A stretch of DNA of 64,000 bases from the NCBI GenBank assembly GCA_000421325.1, contig ATWQ01000002.1, forward strand, positions 62,001 to 126,000. Direction: 5' to 3'. Shown one piece after another: positions 10,163 through 18,695 of this stretch (positions within the stretch are counted from its first letter, which is position 1; the number at the start of each line of letters is the position of its first letter). Position numbers and translations under genes: made by a program. The notes beneath the pieces are model-generated. The model had not been told where the DNA came from. It did not search any database and saw nothing but the letters and a program-made list of their open reading frames with translations. Origin of the DNA: an alpha proteobacterium SCGC AAA536-K22 (GTDB lineage Bacteria; Pseudomonadota; Alphaproteobacteria; Puniceispirillales; Marisalimonadaceae).

Positions 10163-11011
10163 TTATTTAGTAAAGTTTTTAAAATATAATTTTCTTAATT
10201 CAACTGATATTTCACCAACTTCACCGTTATTAATTTTTACATTATCAATTTCAATTATTGGAGTAACAAAAGAAGAAGCACTAGATAGAAAAACTTCTTT
10301 AGATTTATAAAGTTCTTCTTTTCTAAACTTTTTTTCTTTAACAATTAAATCATTCAAATCAGCAAATTTTGCAATTGATTTTCTTGTTATACCTGACAAG
10401 ATTTTTCCATCAATTGCTCTAGTAATAATTTCATTATCATTATTAATAATCCATATATTAGAACTAGATCCTTCTGTTACATAACCTTCAGAATCAATGA
10501 AAATTCCTTCAAAAGCACCCTTATTATTTGCCTTTGTTTTAGCTAATACATTTGGTAATAATTGAGTTGTTTTAATATCTGGTCTTGCCCATCTATTATC
10601 GTTTAAAGTAATTGCTTTAACGCCAATTGCTTCATCAGAAAGGTTATTTTGTTTTTTTGTTATTATTATAGATAGCAAAGGTTTAATATTCATGTCTTTA
10701 TAACTATGGTTTCGTTCAGCTATTCCACGTGAAACTTGTATATAGACACTTCCAAAAGAGACTCTATTTATTTTTATTAAATTTTTAATAATTATTTTTA
10801 AAGATTGTTTTGAAAAAGAAAATTTTATATTTATAGAATTTAGCGAATCAAATAATCTATTTAAGTGACCTTCAAAATCATAAAATATTCCTTCATTAAA
10901 TAAAACAACTTCATAAACAGAATCTCCAAAATGATATCCTCTATCATTTATATTAACTTTTGAATTTTCATAATTTTGATAAATTCCATCTACATACGAT
11001 ATATTATACAT
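10163..11011 (-). CDS. dat: PLP-dependent class IV aminotransferase (D-amino-acid aminotransferase-like)
   Basis: Fold-type IV transaminase, 282 aa, resembling D-alanine/D-amino-acid aminotransferase. The N-terminus has VNINDRGYHFGDSVYEVV (about 19-36). The PLP lysine is expected in LPNVLAKTKA (about 150), followed by the phosphate-binding region GYVTEGSSSNIWI (about 173-185). It could supply D-amino acids for peptidoglycan or act on branched-chain substrates. The position between trkA and hflX is where alphaproteobacteria commonly have dat. Its start overlaps the trkA stop by one base. Confidence 0.88.
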   Translation of the reverse strand: MYNISYVDGIYQNYENSKVNINDRGYHFGDSVYEVVLFNEGIFYDFEGHLNRLFDSLNSINIKFSFSKQSLKIIIKNLIKINRVSFGSVYIQVSRGIAERNHSYKDMNIKPLLSIIITKKQNNLSDEAIGVKAITLNDNRWARPDIKTTQLLPNVLAKTKANNKGAFEGIFIDSEGYVTEGSSSNIWIINNDNEIITRAIDGKILSGITRKSIAKFADLNDLIVKEKKFRKEELYKSKEVFLSSASSFVTPIIEIDNVKINNGEVGEISVELRKLYFKNFTK

Positions 11012-12399
11012 TAAAAAAAATCCAAGTTAACAGAAAGTAATTCTTCAACTTTCTTCATAGATTTTACTGGAACGAACATAACGACTATATCCCCTGCTTT
11101 AATTATAGTATCTCCCCTTGGTGAAACTATACTATTATCCTCTTTTACAACGGCTCCCAAAGCAACATCTTTAGGTAATTTAGTATCCTTAAGGGGTTTG
11201 CCTATTATTGAAGAAGATTTCAATGCTTCAAATGATATAACCTCACCAAACTCTTCAATTATAGAATGTACATGCTCTATTTGACCACTTCTAACTTCTT
11301 GCAATATTGAAGATGCTGTTAAATTGGGTGGACTAACTACACCCTCAAGATCTAATGAATTAAAAAGTGGAATAAAAACAGGCAAATTAATTAAAGCTAC
11401 AGTGTGTGAAGCTCCTGATCTTTTTGATAATAACGAAGAAAGTATATTTACTTCATCATTATTGGTAGCTGCAATATATGTTTCACCTTGACCCAACCTT
11501 GCTTCTAAAATTATTTCGGGGTCTAAGGAATCTCCTGAAATTATAGTTGCATATTCAAGCATTTCTGCAGCGTGTCTTGCCTTATCTTTATCTAGCTCTA
11601 ATATAGTTAAATTAGTTTCAGGTGATAATTTGTGTATTTCTTCAGCAACTCTAATTCCGATAGCACCTGCTCCGGATATTGTTACTTTTTCAGCAGTAGT
11701 TTCAGCATGACCAAAGGCAATTAAGGTTCTATTAATTTGATCTGTAGGACAAGCAAGATAAACTCTATCGCCAGATAAAATTATATCATCTCCTCCCCTT
11801 GGTATAACTAACTTAGTACCTCTAATAATAGCCATAACTGTAACAGTTAATTCAGGAAATAAATCAACTAAATTTCTTAAGGGTGTATTAAGAATTGGGC
11901 AATCATTTTTACAAGAAACCCCTAACATAGTTACAGTAGAGCTAGCAAATTCAGCAACATCAAATGCTCCAGGAGTTCTCCATTGATTAACAATAGCTGT
12001 CGCCACTTCATCTTCAGGAGAAATTATTTTATTTACTCCAACATTTTTTAATAAATAATCTGAGTATTTAGGATCAAGATATGTTTTTGATCTTATTCGA
12101 ATGATCATGGTAGGAGTTCCAAAAATAGATTTAGCAACATGACATGCTGCAATATTAATCTCATCTGATTGAGTGACAGCAATTATCATTTCAGTATCTT
12201 TAATTCCAGCATCCTCAAGAACATTTGGATAAGAAGCCAGTCCTAATACTCCTTGAACATCATATAATTCAGTAACTTTTTGAATAGCATCTGGATTTGA
12301 GTCAATTACAGTAATATCAAAACCTTCATTTGAGAGATGCTCTGTAATTGACATACCAACTCTACCAGCACCACATATTATAATTTTTTGTTTCATCAA
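11011..12399 (-). CDS. trkA: Trk potassium uptake regulatory subunit TrkA
   Basis: Peripheral NAD(H)-binding gating subunit of the TrkH/TrkG K+ transporter. The 462 aa have two RCK (TrkA-N plus TrkA-C) units. The first Rossmann motif GAGRVG is at residue 9 and the second, GAGAIG, near 240; each is followed by a TrkA-C ligand domain. The membrane partner TrkH is not in this window. It is transcribed with ntrX, which lies 20 bp upstream; ntr-trkA linkage is widespread in alphaproteobacteria. Confidence 0.97.
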   Translation of the reverse strand: MMKQKIIICGAGRVGMSITEHLSNEGFDITVIDSNPDAIQKVTELYDVQGVLGLASYPNVLEDAGIKDTEMIIAVTQSDEINIAACHVAKSIFGTPTMIIRIRSKTYLDPKYSDYLLKNVGVNKIISPEDEVATAIVNQWRTPGAFDVAEFASSTVTMLGVSCKNDCPILNTPLRNLVDLFPELTVTVMAIIRGTKLVIPRGGDDIILSGDRVYLACPTDQINRTLIAFGHAETTAEKVTISGAGAIGIRVAEEIHKLSPETNLTILELDKDKARHAAEMLEYATIISGDSLDPEIILEARLGQGETYIAATNNDEVNILSSLLSKRSGASHTVALINLPVFIPLFNSLDLEGVVSPPNLTASSILQEVRSGQIEHVHSIIEEFGEVISFEALKSSSIIGKPLKDTKLPKDVALGAVVKEDNSIVSPRGDTIIKAGDIVVMFVPVKSMKKVEELLSVNLDFF

Positions 12400-12419
12400 A
12401 TCACCAAAATATAATTGAG

Positions 12420-13820
12420 TTAATTATATATATTAATATTTATATTCAATTCTTTTAATTTTCTGTGTAATGCAGATCTATCCATTCCGATGTAAGTAGA
12501 CGTTTTAGCAATATTACCTTTAAATCTTTTTAATTGCTCTTTAAGGTAATTTTCTTCGAAATTCTTTCTTGCATCTTTAAGTGATAAATTAAAATTATTA
12601 ATAATATTATCATGTTTTTTTATTTCATTATAACCTAATATTTCTGGAGGTAAATGTGATGGCTTGATTATAAGATTTTCCTGATTGCCATACATAATTA
12701 TTAACCACTCTATTATATTTTTTAATTGCCTAACATTGCCTGGCCAATCATAATTCTGTAAAACAACTAATGTTTCTGGAGAAAGGTGTAAATAATTACT
12801 TCCTAATTCTTTTGAGATAAATTTAAGAAAGTATTCAACTAAATCATTAATATCTTCTCCACGTTTATTTAAAGAAGGAACTTCAATCGGGGCTACAGAC
12901 AACCTATAAAACAAATCTTCTCTTAAAATTCCTTCCTCCATAGATTTCAATAAATTTTTGTTACTTGCTGAAATTACTCTTACATCAACATTAATTTTTT
13001 TATTTGAACCAATTTTATAAAAACTTTGATCTTGTATTGCTTGAACCAACTTTCCTTGTGTTTGGACTGGCAAGTCACAAATTTCATCAAAAAAAAGTGT
13101 GCCATTATTAGCCTGCTCAAACAAACCAACACTATATTGACGAGATTGATTATCATTTAGTTTTTCACTCCAACCAAATAATACTTGCTCTACCCTTTCA
13201 GGAGAAAGTGTTGCACATGAAGCGATTATAAAAGGAAATGAATTTCTATTTGATTTTTTATGTATCCATCTTGCAATCAACTCTTTTCCAGAACCTGATG
13301 GTCCAGAGATTAGGACTCTACTATTAGTCTGTGAGAATTTATTCAATTGTTGTTTTACATTTTTGAAAACACTTGAACCTCCTACTAATTTCATTCGCTC
13401 ATTTTCTTTTAGTTCAAAGTCCAAAACTTTAATTTTTAAATTACGTTCTTTAATTGCCTTATCAACTAAAAGTATCAATCTCTCAGATTTGAATGGTTTT
13501 TCTATAAAGTCATAAGCTCCATTTTTGGCTGCTTTCATTGCAGTTTCAATATTTCCATGACCAGACATCATTATCACTGGTAAAAAAGAATCATTCAATT
13601 TACTCCAAGAAAGTAATTCTAAACCAGAATTTGTATTATTATTCATCCATATATCAGTTATTAATAATGTAATGTTTTGATTTTTAAGAATTTCAACAGC
13701 TATTTCATAACTATTTGCAGTTATTGCATTATAACCTTCATCTTTAAGAATTTCAGCTACCATTTCACAAATATCAATCTCGTCATCGACAATAAGAACA
13801 GAAATTTTATTTTTTACCAT
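12420..13820 (-). CDS. ntrX: Response regulator NtrX (AAA+ domain without GAFTGA)
   Basis: Response regulator partner of NtrY, 466 aa. The receiver domain has acidic pocket D12-D13, phosphoacceptor D56 and the KPF lysine near 108. The AAA+ domain has Walker A GPSGSGKE near 173 and an intact Walker B LFFDEICDLP near 240-249. A Fis-type helix-turn-helix ends the protein. The sigma-54 contact loop GAFTGA is missing: the stretch after VEQVLFG is an unrelated NDNQSRQ-type loop. Known alphaproteobacterial NtrX proteins often lack this motif, so control without sigma-54 is the likely mode. The gene is 16 bp downstream of ntrY. Confidence 0.94.
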   Translation of the reverse strand: MVKNKISVLIVDDEIDICEMVAEILKDEGYNAITANSYEIAVEILKNQNITLLITDIWMNNNTNSGLELLSWSKLNDSFLPVIMMSGHGNIETAMKAAKNGAYDFIEKPFKSERLILLVDKAIKERNLKIKVLDFELKENERMKLVGGSSVFKNVKQQLNKFSQTNSRVLISGPSGSGKELIARWIHKKSNRNSFPFIIASCATLSPERVEQVLFGWSEKLNDNQSRQYSVGLFEQANNGTLFFDEICDLPVQTQGKLVQAIQDQSFYKIGSNKKINVDVRVISASNKNLLKSMEEGILREDLFYRLSVAPIEVPSLNKRGEDINDLVEYFLKFISKELGSNYLHLSPETLVVLQNYDWPGNVRQLKNIIEWLIIMYGNQENLIIKPSHLPPEILGYNEIKKHDNIINNFNLSLKDARKNFEENYLKEQLKRFKGNIAKTSTYIGMDRSALHRKLKELNININIYN

Positions 13821-13836
13821 TTACTATTTCTCATAA

Positions 13837-15999
13837 TTAATTTTTTGAAATTAAAGGAAATTTTAATAAGATAGATGTACCTTTTGATGCTTTTAGTGAT
13901 TTTATTAATATTGTACCATTATGATCATCTATGATTTTTTTTGTAATTGCTAATCCAAGTCCTGTACCACCAACCTTAGTTGTAAAATATGGTTCTGTAA
14001 TTTCTGAAATCATAGTTTTATCAATACCAGTTCCGTTATCATTGACAACAATAGAAGCATAATTATTTTCTATATTAAAAAAAATTGATATTCGAGCATT
14101 TTCTATATTATTTGAAGTAATATTTTCGTATGAGTTTTTTATAAGATTACCACATGCTTGCCTTATTTGTTTTTCATCACCCATAATTAAAGCATTATCT
14201 AATACATCATCAATTTCAATCAAAACCTTGTCAAATGATGACATCATGGGATTAACGTAATCTAAAATTACTTTATTTATATTGATCATTTTTAATGTTG
14301 GTGAAGGCATTCTGGCAAAAGAGGAAAATTCATCTACTAAATGATGAATATCATCAACTTGACGCGTTATCATATTTAAAGATTGCTCAAAAACTTTTAT
14401 GTCTATTTTTTTATTGCTACTCAATCGATTCTTTAATCTTTCAGCAGCTAAGCGAATAGGCGTTAAAGGATTTTTTATTTCATGAGCAATTCGTCGTGCA
14501 ATGTCTGACCAAGCACCCATTTTTTGAGCAGCTATTAAACTAGTGACATCGTCAAAAGTTAAAACATAGCCCAAAATTAAATTATCAGACTTTTGTACTA
14601 CCAATCTTGTTATTAAATTTAAAACCTTATCATCTCTTACAATATAAACTTTATCCTCAACTACATTTTTTTTTGAGATCAAAAGACTATTAATTACGTT
14701 TGTAAATTCAGGAACCAAATCTAAAATAGGCTTTCCAAAATCTTTCTCAATTGATATTTTTAATAAATTTGTTGCTGTAACATTAGGAAGATTAATCTTA
14801 AGATTTTTATCTAACCCTATGACCCCAGAGTAAACACCTGATAAAACTGACTCAGAAAACTTTCTTCTTTTATCAAGTTGATCATTTGCATGCTCCAAAT
14901 CAACTCTATTAGATTTAAGGTCTGAAATCATTAAATTAAAAGCTTGTGCAAGTCTTTTAATTTCATTAATGTTTATTTTGGATAAAACATTATCAGCTAT
15001 TTTATAATCTAAATTGCCACCACCTACTTCTTCTGCACCTTTTATAAGAGAACTAATTGGTTCAAATAATTTATTAGCTATATTCAATCCAATTATTAAA
15101 GAGGTGAATAATAAAATTACCGTTATTAATAAAAATATAACTATAAATGAAATTTTAATATCAAATTGTTTAATTTCTATTGATTGATAGTCAGAAGCAG
15201 CAATTGACGTACTTTCAATGGCATTTAAAACTCTTTGATCAACAAATCTAGTTATAAGTAAATAAGCGTCAATATATTGGGTTAATTTTATAAATGCTCT
15301 CATTTTATTAGAATCATCTTCTTTAACAATTAAAATTTCATCTTTATTCGCAGAAATATAAAATTTGGGTGAAATTTCTGTATAGGTATATTCAAAAACA
15401 AATTCTGAAAATGCCAATACATTCCCAATAGAGTCAATAATAACAGCTTCTGACAAATTATGTTTACGAGTGTATTTATCTAGAAAATTATTAAATTTAC
15501 TTTTGTCCGATGATAAAATTGCAGAGTTTGCATTTATTAAATTAACAAGCTCTAAAATATCTCCCCTCATTGCGCTTTGATGTTCATCAAGGTATTGATT
15601 AGCAACTTCTACAGATTGTGAGATAGCAGTGGAAATTTTCTTATTGAACCAACCACTTAGAGCTGAATCAAAAATAAATATTGAAAAAAAGGCTATAAAT
15701 AACGTTGGAGTCAGAGCTATTGCGGAAAAAATAAATAATATTTTTTTTTGTAATTCTTGACCAGCTTTCTCTAGTTTAATTTGGTTAACTATTAAATAAA
15801 TATTTTTTAAAAAGATAAAAAAAATAAAAGATATTATTGAAAATAAAAAAAATAAAGAAATTATGAAAATATTAACATGATCATTTACAAATTTAAATTG
15901 ATATAATGAATCATATATGAATATACAAATCAATAGAGAAGGTAAAAAAGCAAGAAAAAATAATTTTTGTTTAAAAATATTTAATATATTTATCTTCAT
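13837..15999 (-). CDS. ntrY: Membrane sensor histidine kinase NtrY
   Basis: Membrane-bound sensor kinase (720 aa) controlling NtrX; in relatives it responds to nitrogen and redox/oxygen state. Several N-terminal transmembrane helices (within 1-110 and about 285-310) bracket an extracytoplasmic sensor region. These are followed by a HAMP domain, a PAS domain (about 375-485), the HisKA box RIAHEIKNPLTP with His near 505, and an HATPase domain. N-box NLIKNSYEN, G1 NDNGTGI and G2 GGTGLGLAIT are all intact. It has its own candidate promoter in the 58-bp gap after ntrC. Confidence 0.95.
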   Translation of the reverse strand: MKINILNIFKQKLFFLAFLPSLLICIFIYDSLYQFKFVNDHVNIFIISLFFLFSIISFIFFIFLKNIYLIVNQIKLEKAGQELQKKILFIFSAIALTPTLFIAFFSIFIFDSALSGWFNKKISTAISQSVEVANQYLDEHQSAMRGDILELVNLINANSAILSSDKSKFNNFLDKYTRKHNLSEAVIIDSIGNVLAFSEFVFEYTYTEISPKFYISANKDEILIVKEDDSNKMRAFIKLTQYIDAYLLITRFVDQRVLNAIESTSIAASDYQSIEIKQFDIKISFIVIFLLITVILLFTSLIIGLNIANKLFEPISSLIKGAEEVGGGNLDYKIADNVLSKININEIKRLAQAFNLMISDLKSNRVDLEHANDQLDKRRKFSESVLSGVYSGVIGLDKNLKINLPNVTATNLLKISIEKDFGKPILDLVPEFTNVINSLLISKKNVVEDKVYIVRDDKVLNLITRLVVQKSDNLILGYVLTFDDVTSLIAAQKMGAWSDIARRIAHEIKNPLTPIRLAAERLKNRLSSNKKIDIKVFEQSLNMITRQVDDIHHLVDEFSSFARMPSPTLKMININKVILDYVNPMMSSFDKVLIEIDDVLDNALIMGDEKQIRQACGNLIKNSYENITSNNIENARISIFFNIENNYASIVVNDNGTGIDKTMISEITEPYFTTKVGGTGLGLAITKKIIDDHNGTILIKSLKASKGTSILLKFPLISKN

Positions 16000-16023
16000 C
16001 CTATAACCTTGTTTATAGAATAT

Positions 16024-16053
16024 ATTATAATATATATATATAATTTATTACAA
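16024..16053 (-). promoter_or_regulatory. Candidate sigma-70-type promoter for ntrYX
   Basis: Read on the minus strand, TTGTAA (16053-16048) and TATAAT (16029-16024) are separated by 18 bases, about 24 bases before the ntrY ATG. This is close to a standard housekeeping promoter. The background here is extremely AT-rich, so chance matches are possible. Confidence 0.4.
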
Positions 16054-16057
16054 ACCT

Positions 16058-17497
16058 TTAAACTTTTCTTTTCTTAACAACTGAAATATTATAGGCATTA
16101 ATTTTTGATCTTAAGGTATTTCTATTAAATCCAAGACATTTAGACGTCTTTATTTGATTGCCTCTAAATAATTTTAAAGTTGTCTCAATTAAAGGTTTTT
16201 CAATTTTTGAAATAAAATTCTCATGTAAATTATTAAGTGATATATTTTCGTCAAAATCTTTAAAATATCTATTTAAATAATTCTTAAAATATAACTCTAA
16301 ATTTTCTTCATATTTACTATCAACAGTAGGTCTGTCTTCAGATAAAACTTGCTGTATAAGATTAGTTGATATGTTATCAGTAGATGATAACAAACATAAC
16401 CTTTCAATAACATTCTCTAATTCTCTTATATTACCCGGCCATGAATATTCTTTTAATAGATTTAAACCTTCATGCGGAATAGATCTATTTATCAATTTGT
16501 TTTGAAAATTTCTTTTTAAAAAATGCGATGATAAGTCAGGTATGTCTTCAAATCTTTCTTTAAGAGAAGGCATTTTAATAGGAATCACATTTAATCTATA
16601 ATAAAGATCTTTTCGAAATAAACCTTTTTCAACATCATTGTAAATATTATTTTTAGAAGAGACAAAAATTCTTGGTTTTATGAAGTGAGGATTATTTAAT
16701 GAAAGATGACTTAAATCTATTTCTAAAAAATTCAAAAAATTTTTTTGTTGATGTAATGATGAATCAGTTATACTTTTTATATAAATCGTACTCCCACTAA
16801 GTTCATCAAATGATTTAAAGTCTTTTAAATTATAATCTTGTAAATTTTTAATTAAATTTTCAAATTTGTAATCATCAAAGAATTGCATATTCAAATTCAA
16901 AAATAGCTTATTATTAGATAAACTTAAATCGTGTATTGATTTAGCTATTAGTTTTTTACCTGTTCCGCTTTCACCCAATATTAAAACAGTTAAATCTGTA
17001 TTTACAATACGAGATATTATTTTATATATTTCCTGCATCGCGACTGATTTACCAATAACTGGACCAGAGTCGTAGATAGTTTTAGAGGAATTATAAGAAG
17101 TTGAGCTGTTAGTTTCTAATTTTTGTGGAAGAAACGTATTTGATACTAAATTTAAAAGCTCATCCAAATCAAATGGTTTTGGAAGATATTCAAATGCTCC
17201 TTTTTTCTCCGCTCTTACTGCAGTTAATAAAGTTGTTCTAGCAGACATTACAATTATTTTTAGATTTGGTTTGATTTTTTGTAATTTTGGCAAAACATCT
17301 AACGCATCACCATCCGGTAATCCTACATCAGTTATTAATATATCAGCAAAATCTGACTCAACTAATCTCCACATTCCAGCAGCTGTACCACTTGATTTAA
17401 CGTTATAGCCAGCTCTACTTAATGCTGTAGAGATAACTACTCTAATACTTCTATCATCATCTACTACTATTATATTTTTAACATTTTTAATTTCCAT
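16058..17497 (-). CDS. ntrC: Response regulator NtrC with degenerate AAA+ domain
   Basis: Nitrogen regulator NtrC, 479 aa. The receiver domain is intact (D13-D15, phosphoacceptor D57, KPF near 107), as is the C-terminal Fis-type DNA-binding helix-turn-helix (about 435-470). The central domain keeps Walker A GESGTGKK near 175 and the arginine-finger region FRKDLYYRLNVIP. It has lost GAFTGA entirely, and where Walker B should read FLDEIGD it reads YIKSITD (about 238-244), replacing the Asp-Glu pair with Lys-Ser. ATP hydrolysis and sigma-54 activation therefore look impossible, while phosphorylation and DNA binding look possible. It follows ntrB by 21 bp. Confidence 0.93.
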   Translation of the reverse strand: MEIKNVKNIIVVDDDRSIRVVISTALSRAGYNVKSSGTAAGMWRLVESDFADILITDVGLPDGDALDVLPKLQKIKPNLKIIVMSARTTLLTAVRAEKKGAFEYLPKPFDLDELLNLVSNTFLPQKLETNSSTSYNSSKTIYDSGPVIGKSVAMQEIYKIISRIVNTDLTVLILGESGTGKKLIAKSIHDLSLSNNKLFLNLNMQFFDDYKFENLIKNLQDYNLKDFKSFDELSGSTIYIKSITDSSLHQQKNFLNFLEIDLSHLSLNNPHFIKPRIFVSSKNNIYNDVEKGLFRKDLYYRLNVIPIKMPSLKERFEDIPDLSSHFLKRNFQNKLINRSIPHEGLNLLKEYSWPGNIRELENVIERLCLLSSTDNISTNLIQQVLSEDRPTVDSKYEENLELYFKNYLNRYFKDFDENISLNNLHENFISKIEKPLIETTLKLFRGNQIKTSKCLGFNRNTLRSKINAYNISVVKKRKV

Positions 17498-17518
17498 AAT
17501 TTAAACTCCTTTAAATCA

Positions 17519-18577
17519 TTATTTTATTAACGGAAAATTAATACAAAAATTGGTAAACCCTGGTTCTGATGTAACATTTATTACAGCACTCATTTCTTCT
17601 AAACCACTTGCAACAATTGATAAACCTAGCCCTTTACCATCCTTCTTAGATGAAATAAATGGATCAAAAATATTTGACAACATATGGCTTGGAATGCCAA
17701 TGCCATAGTCAATAACTTCAATTTGTAATGGTAAAGTAGTAGGACTGTCTTCTTTTGTAAAAGATGTAATTTTAGTCGAATTAAAACTAGTTTTTATTTT
17801 AATTTTACCATTAAAGGAGCTCGCCTCAGAAGAATTTTTTAATAAATTTAATATAATTTGAATTAAAAGATTTTTATTAGCAAATAATTTAGGAAGTGAT
17901 GGATCATAATCATCTATGTAATCAACCTGAGCGCCAAAACTATTTTGAGCAACTTTTCTGCAATGATTGAGTATTTCATGAATATTTATATATTCACATT
18001 CTAATTTCAAATTATTATTACTTATATGCTCCATTCTATCTAATAATGAAATAATTCTCTCACTTTCAATTGTAATTAATTGAGTTAATTCTGATAAGTT
18101 AGAATTATTTTTTAAATCACTTTCTATTAATTGAGAGGCTCCTTTAATTCCAGCTAAAGGATTTTTTAATTCATGCATTAACATATCAACCATAGTTGAA
18201 AATGATTTAGAAATTTTAGTATTAATTCTTTGAGATTGAAACATTTCAGATAGTGCTAATTGACTAATTTGTACAATTATCTGGTTACTATCAAACGAAA
18301 GAGGAACCACATGAACCCTAACTTTTCTATTTGGAAAATTAATAGTACTAAAATCCAAGCTCTCTTCAGTTAAACCAGATTTAGTTTTTCTAACTCGTTT
18401 TAATAGACTTAATATTGGAGAATCGTTTGGAATAAAATCATTTATAAACTTACCGATAATTAGATTTGAACTTATACCAAAAAATTCTTCTCCAATAGAA
18501 TTTATATAATCAATTTTATTTTCTTTATTAACTAAAAAAACTGGAGTTCTTAATTCATTTAAAATAATATTAAACAT
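17519..18577 (-). CDS. ntrB: Nitrogen-sensing histidine kinase NtrB
   Basis: Soluble two-component kinase/phosphatase acting on NtrC, 352 aa. There is an N-terminal PAS domain (about 5-120), then the HisKA box MHELKNPLAGIKGA with phospho-His near 135, and the HATPase domain with N-box LNLLKNSSEA, DYGIGIP and GKGLGLSIV. It is first in the minus-strand ntrBC-ntrYX-trkA-dat-hflX series. Its start faces ispDF across a 118-bp intergenic region; dusB, often found between ispDF and ntrB in relatives, is absent. Confidence 0.95.
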   Translation of the reverse strand: MFNIILNELRTPVFLVNKENKIDYINSIGEEFFGISSNLIIGKFINDFIPNDSPILSLLKRVRKTKSGLTEESLDFSTINFPNRKVRVHVVPLSFDSNQIIVQISQLALSEMFQSQRINTKISKSFSTMVDMLMHELKNPLAGIKGASQLIESDLKNNSNLSELTQLITIESERIISLLDRMEHISNNNLKLECEYINIHEILNHCRKVAQNSFGAQVDYIDDYDPSLPKLFANKNLLIQIILNLLKNSSEASSFNGKIKIKTSFNSTKITSFTKEDSPTTLPLQIEVIDYGIGIPSHMLSNIFDPFISSKKDGKGLGLSIVASGLEEMSAVINVTSEPGFTNFCINFPLIK

Positions 18578-18695
18578 GTTTTACCTTAAATTTTAAATAT
18601 TAAACAAAAAAACGATTATAAATTATACATAATTAATATAAATTATAATTAATCATAATTATATGCCTGCTTATTAAGCAATTACGGAGAATGTT
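18578..18695. promoter_or_regulatory. Divergent ntrB/ispDF intergenic region
   Basis: This 118-bp, almost purely AT region must contain the promoters of both the ntr series and ispDF. A 13-bp palindrome, TGCTTA-T-TAAGCA (18668-18680), lies just before the ispDF Shine-Dalgarno sequence and could be a regulator site. It does not match the NtrC consensus TGCACC-N5-GGTGCA. A TATAAT string at 18644-18649 has no clear -35 partner. Confidence 0.4.
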
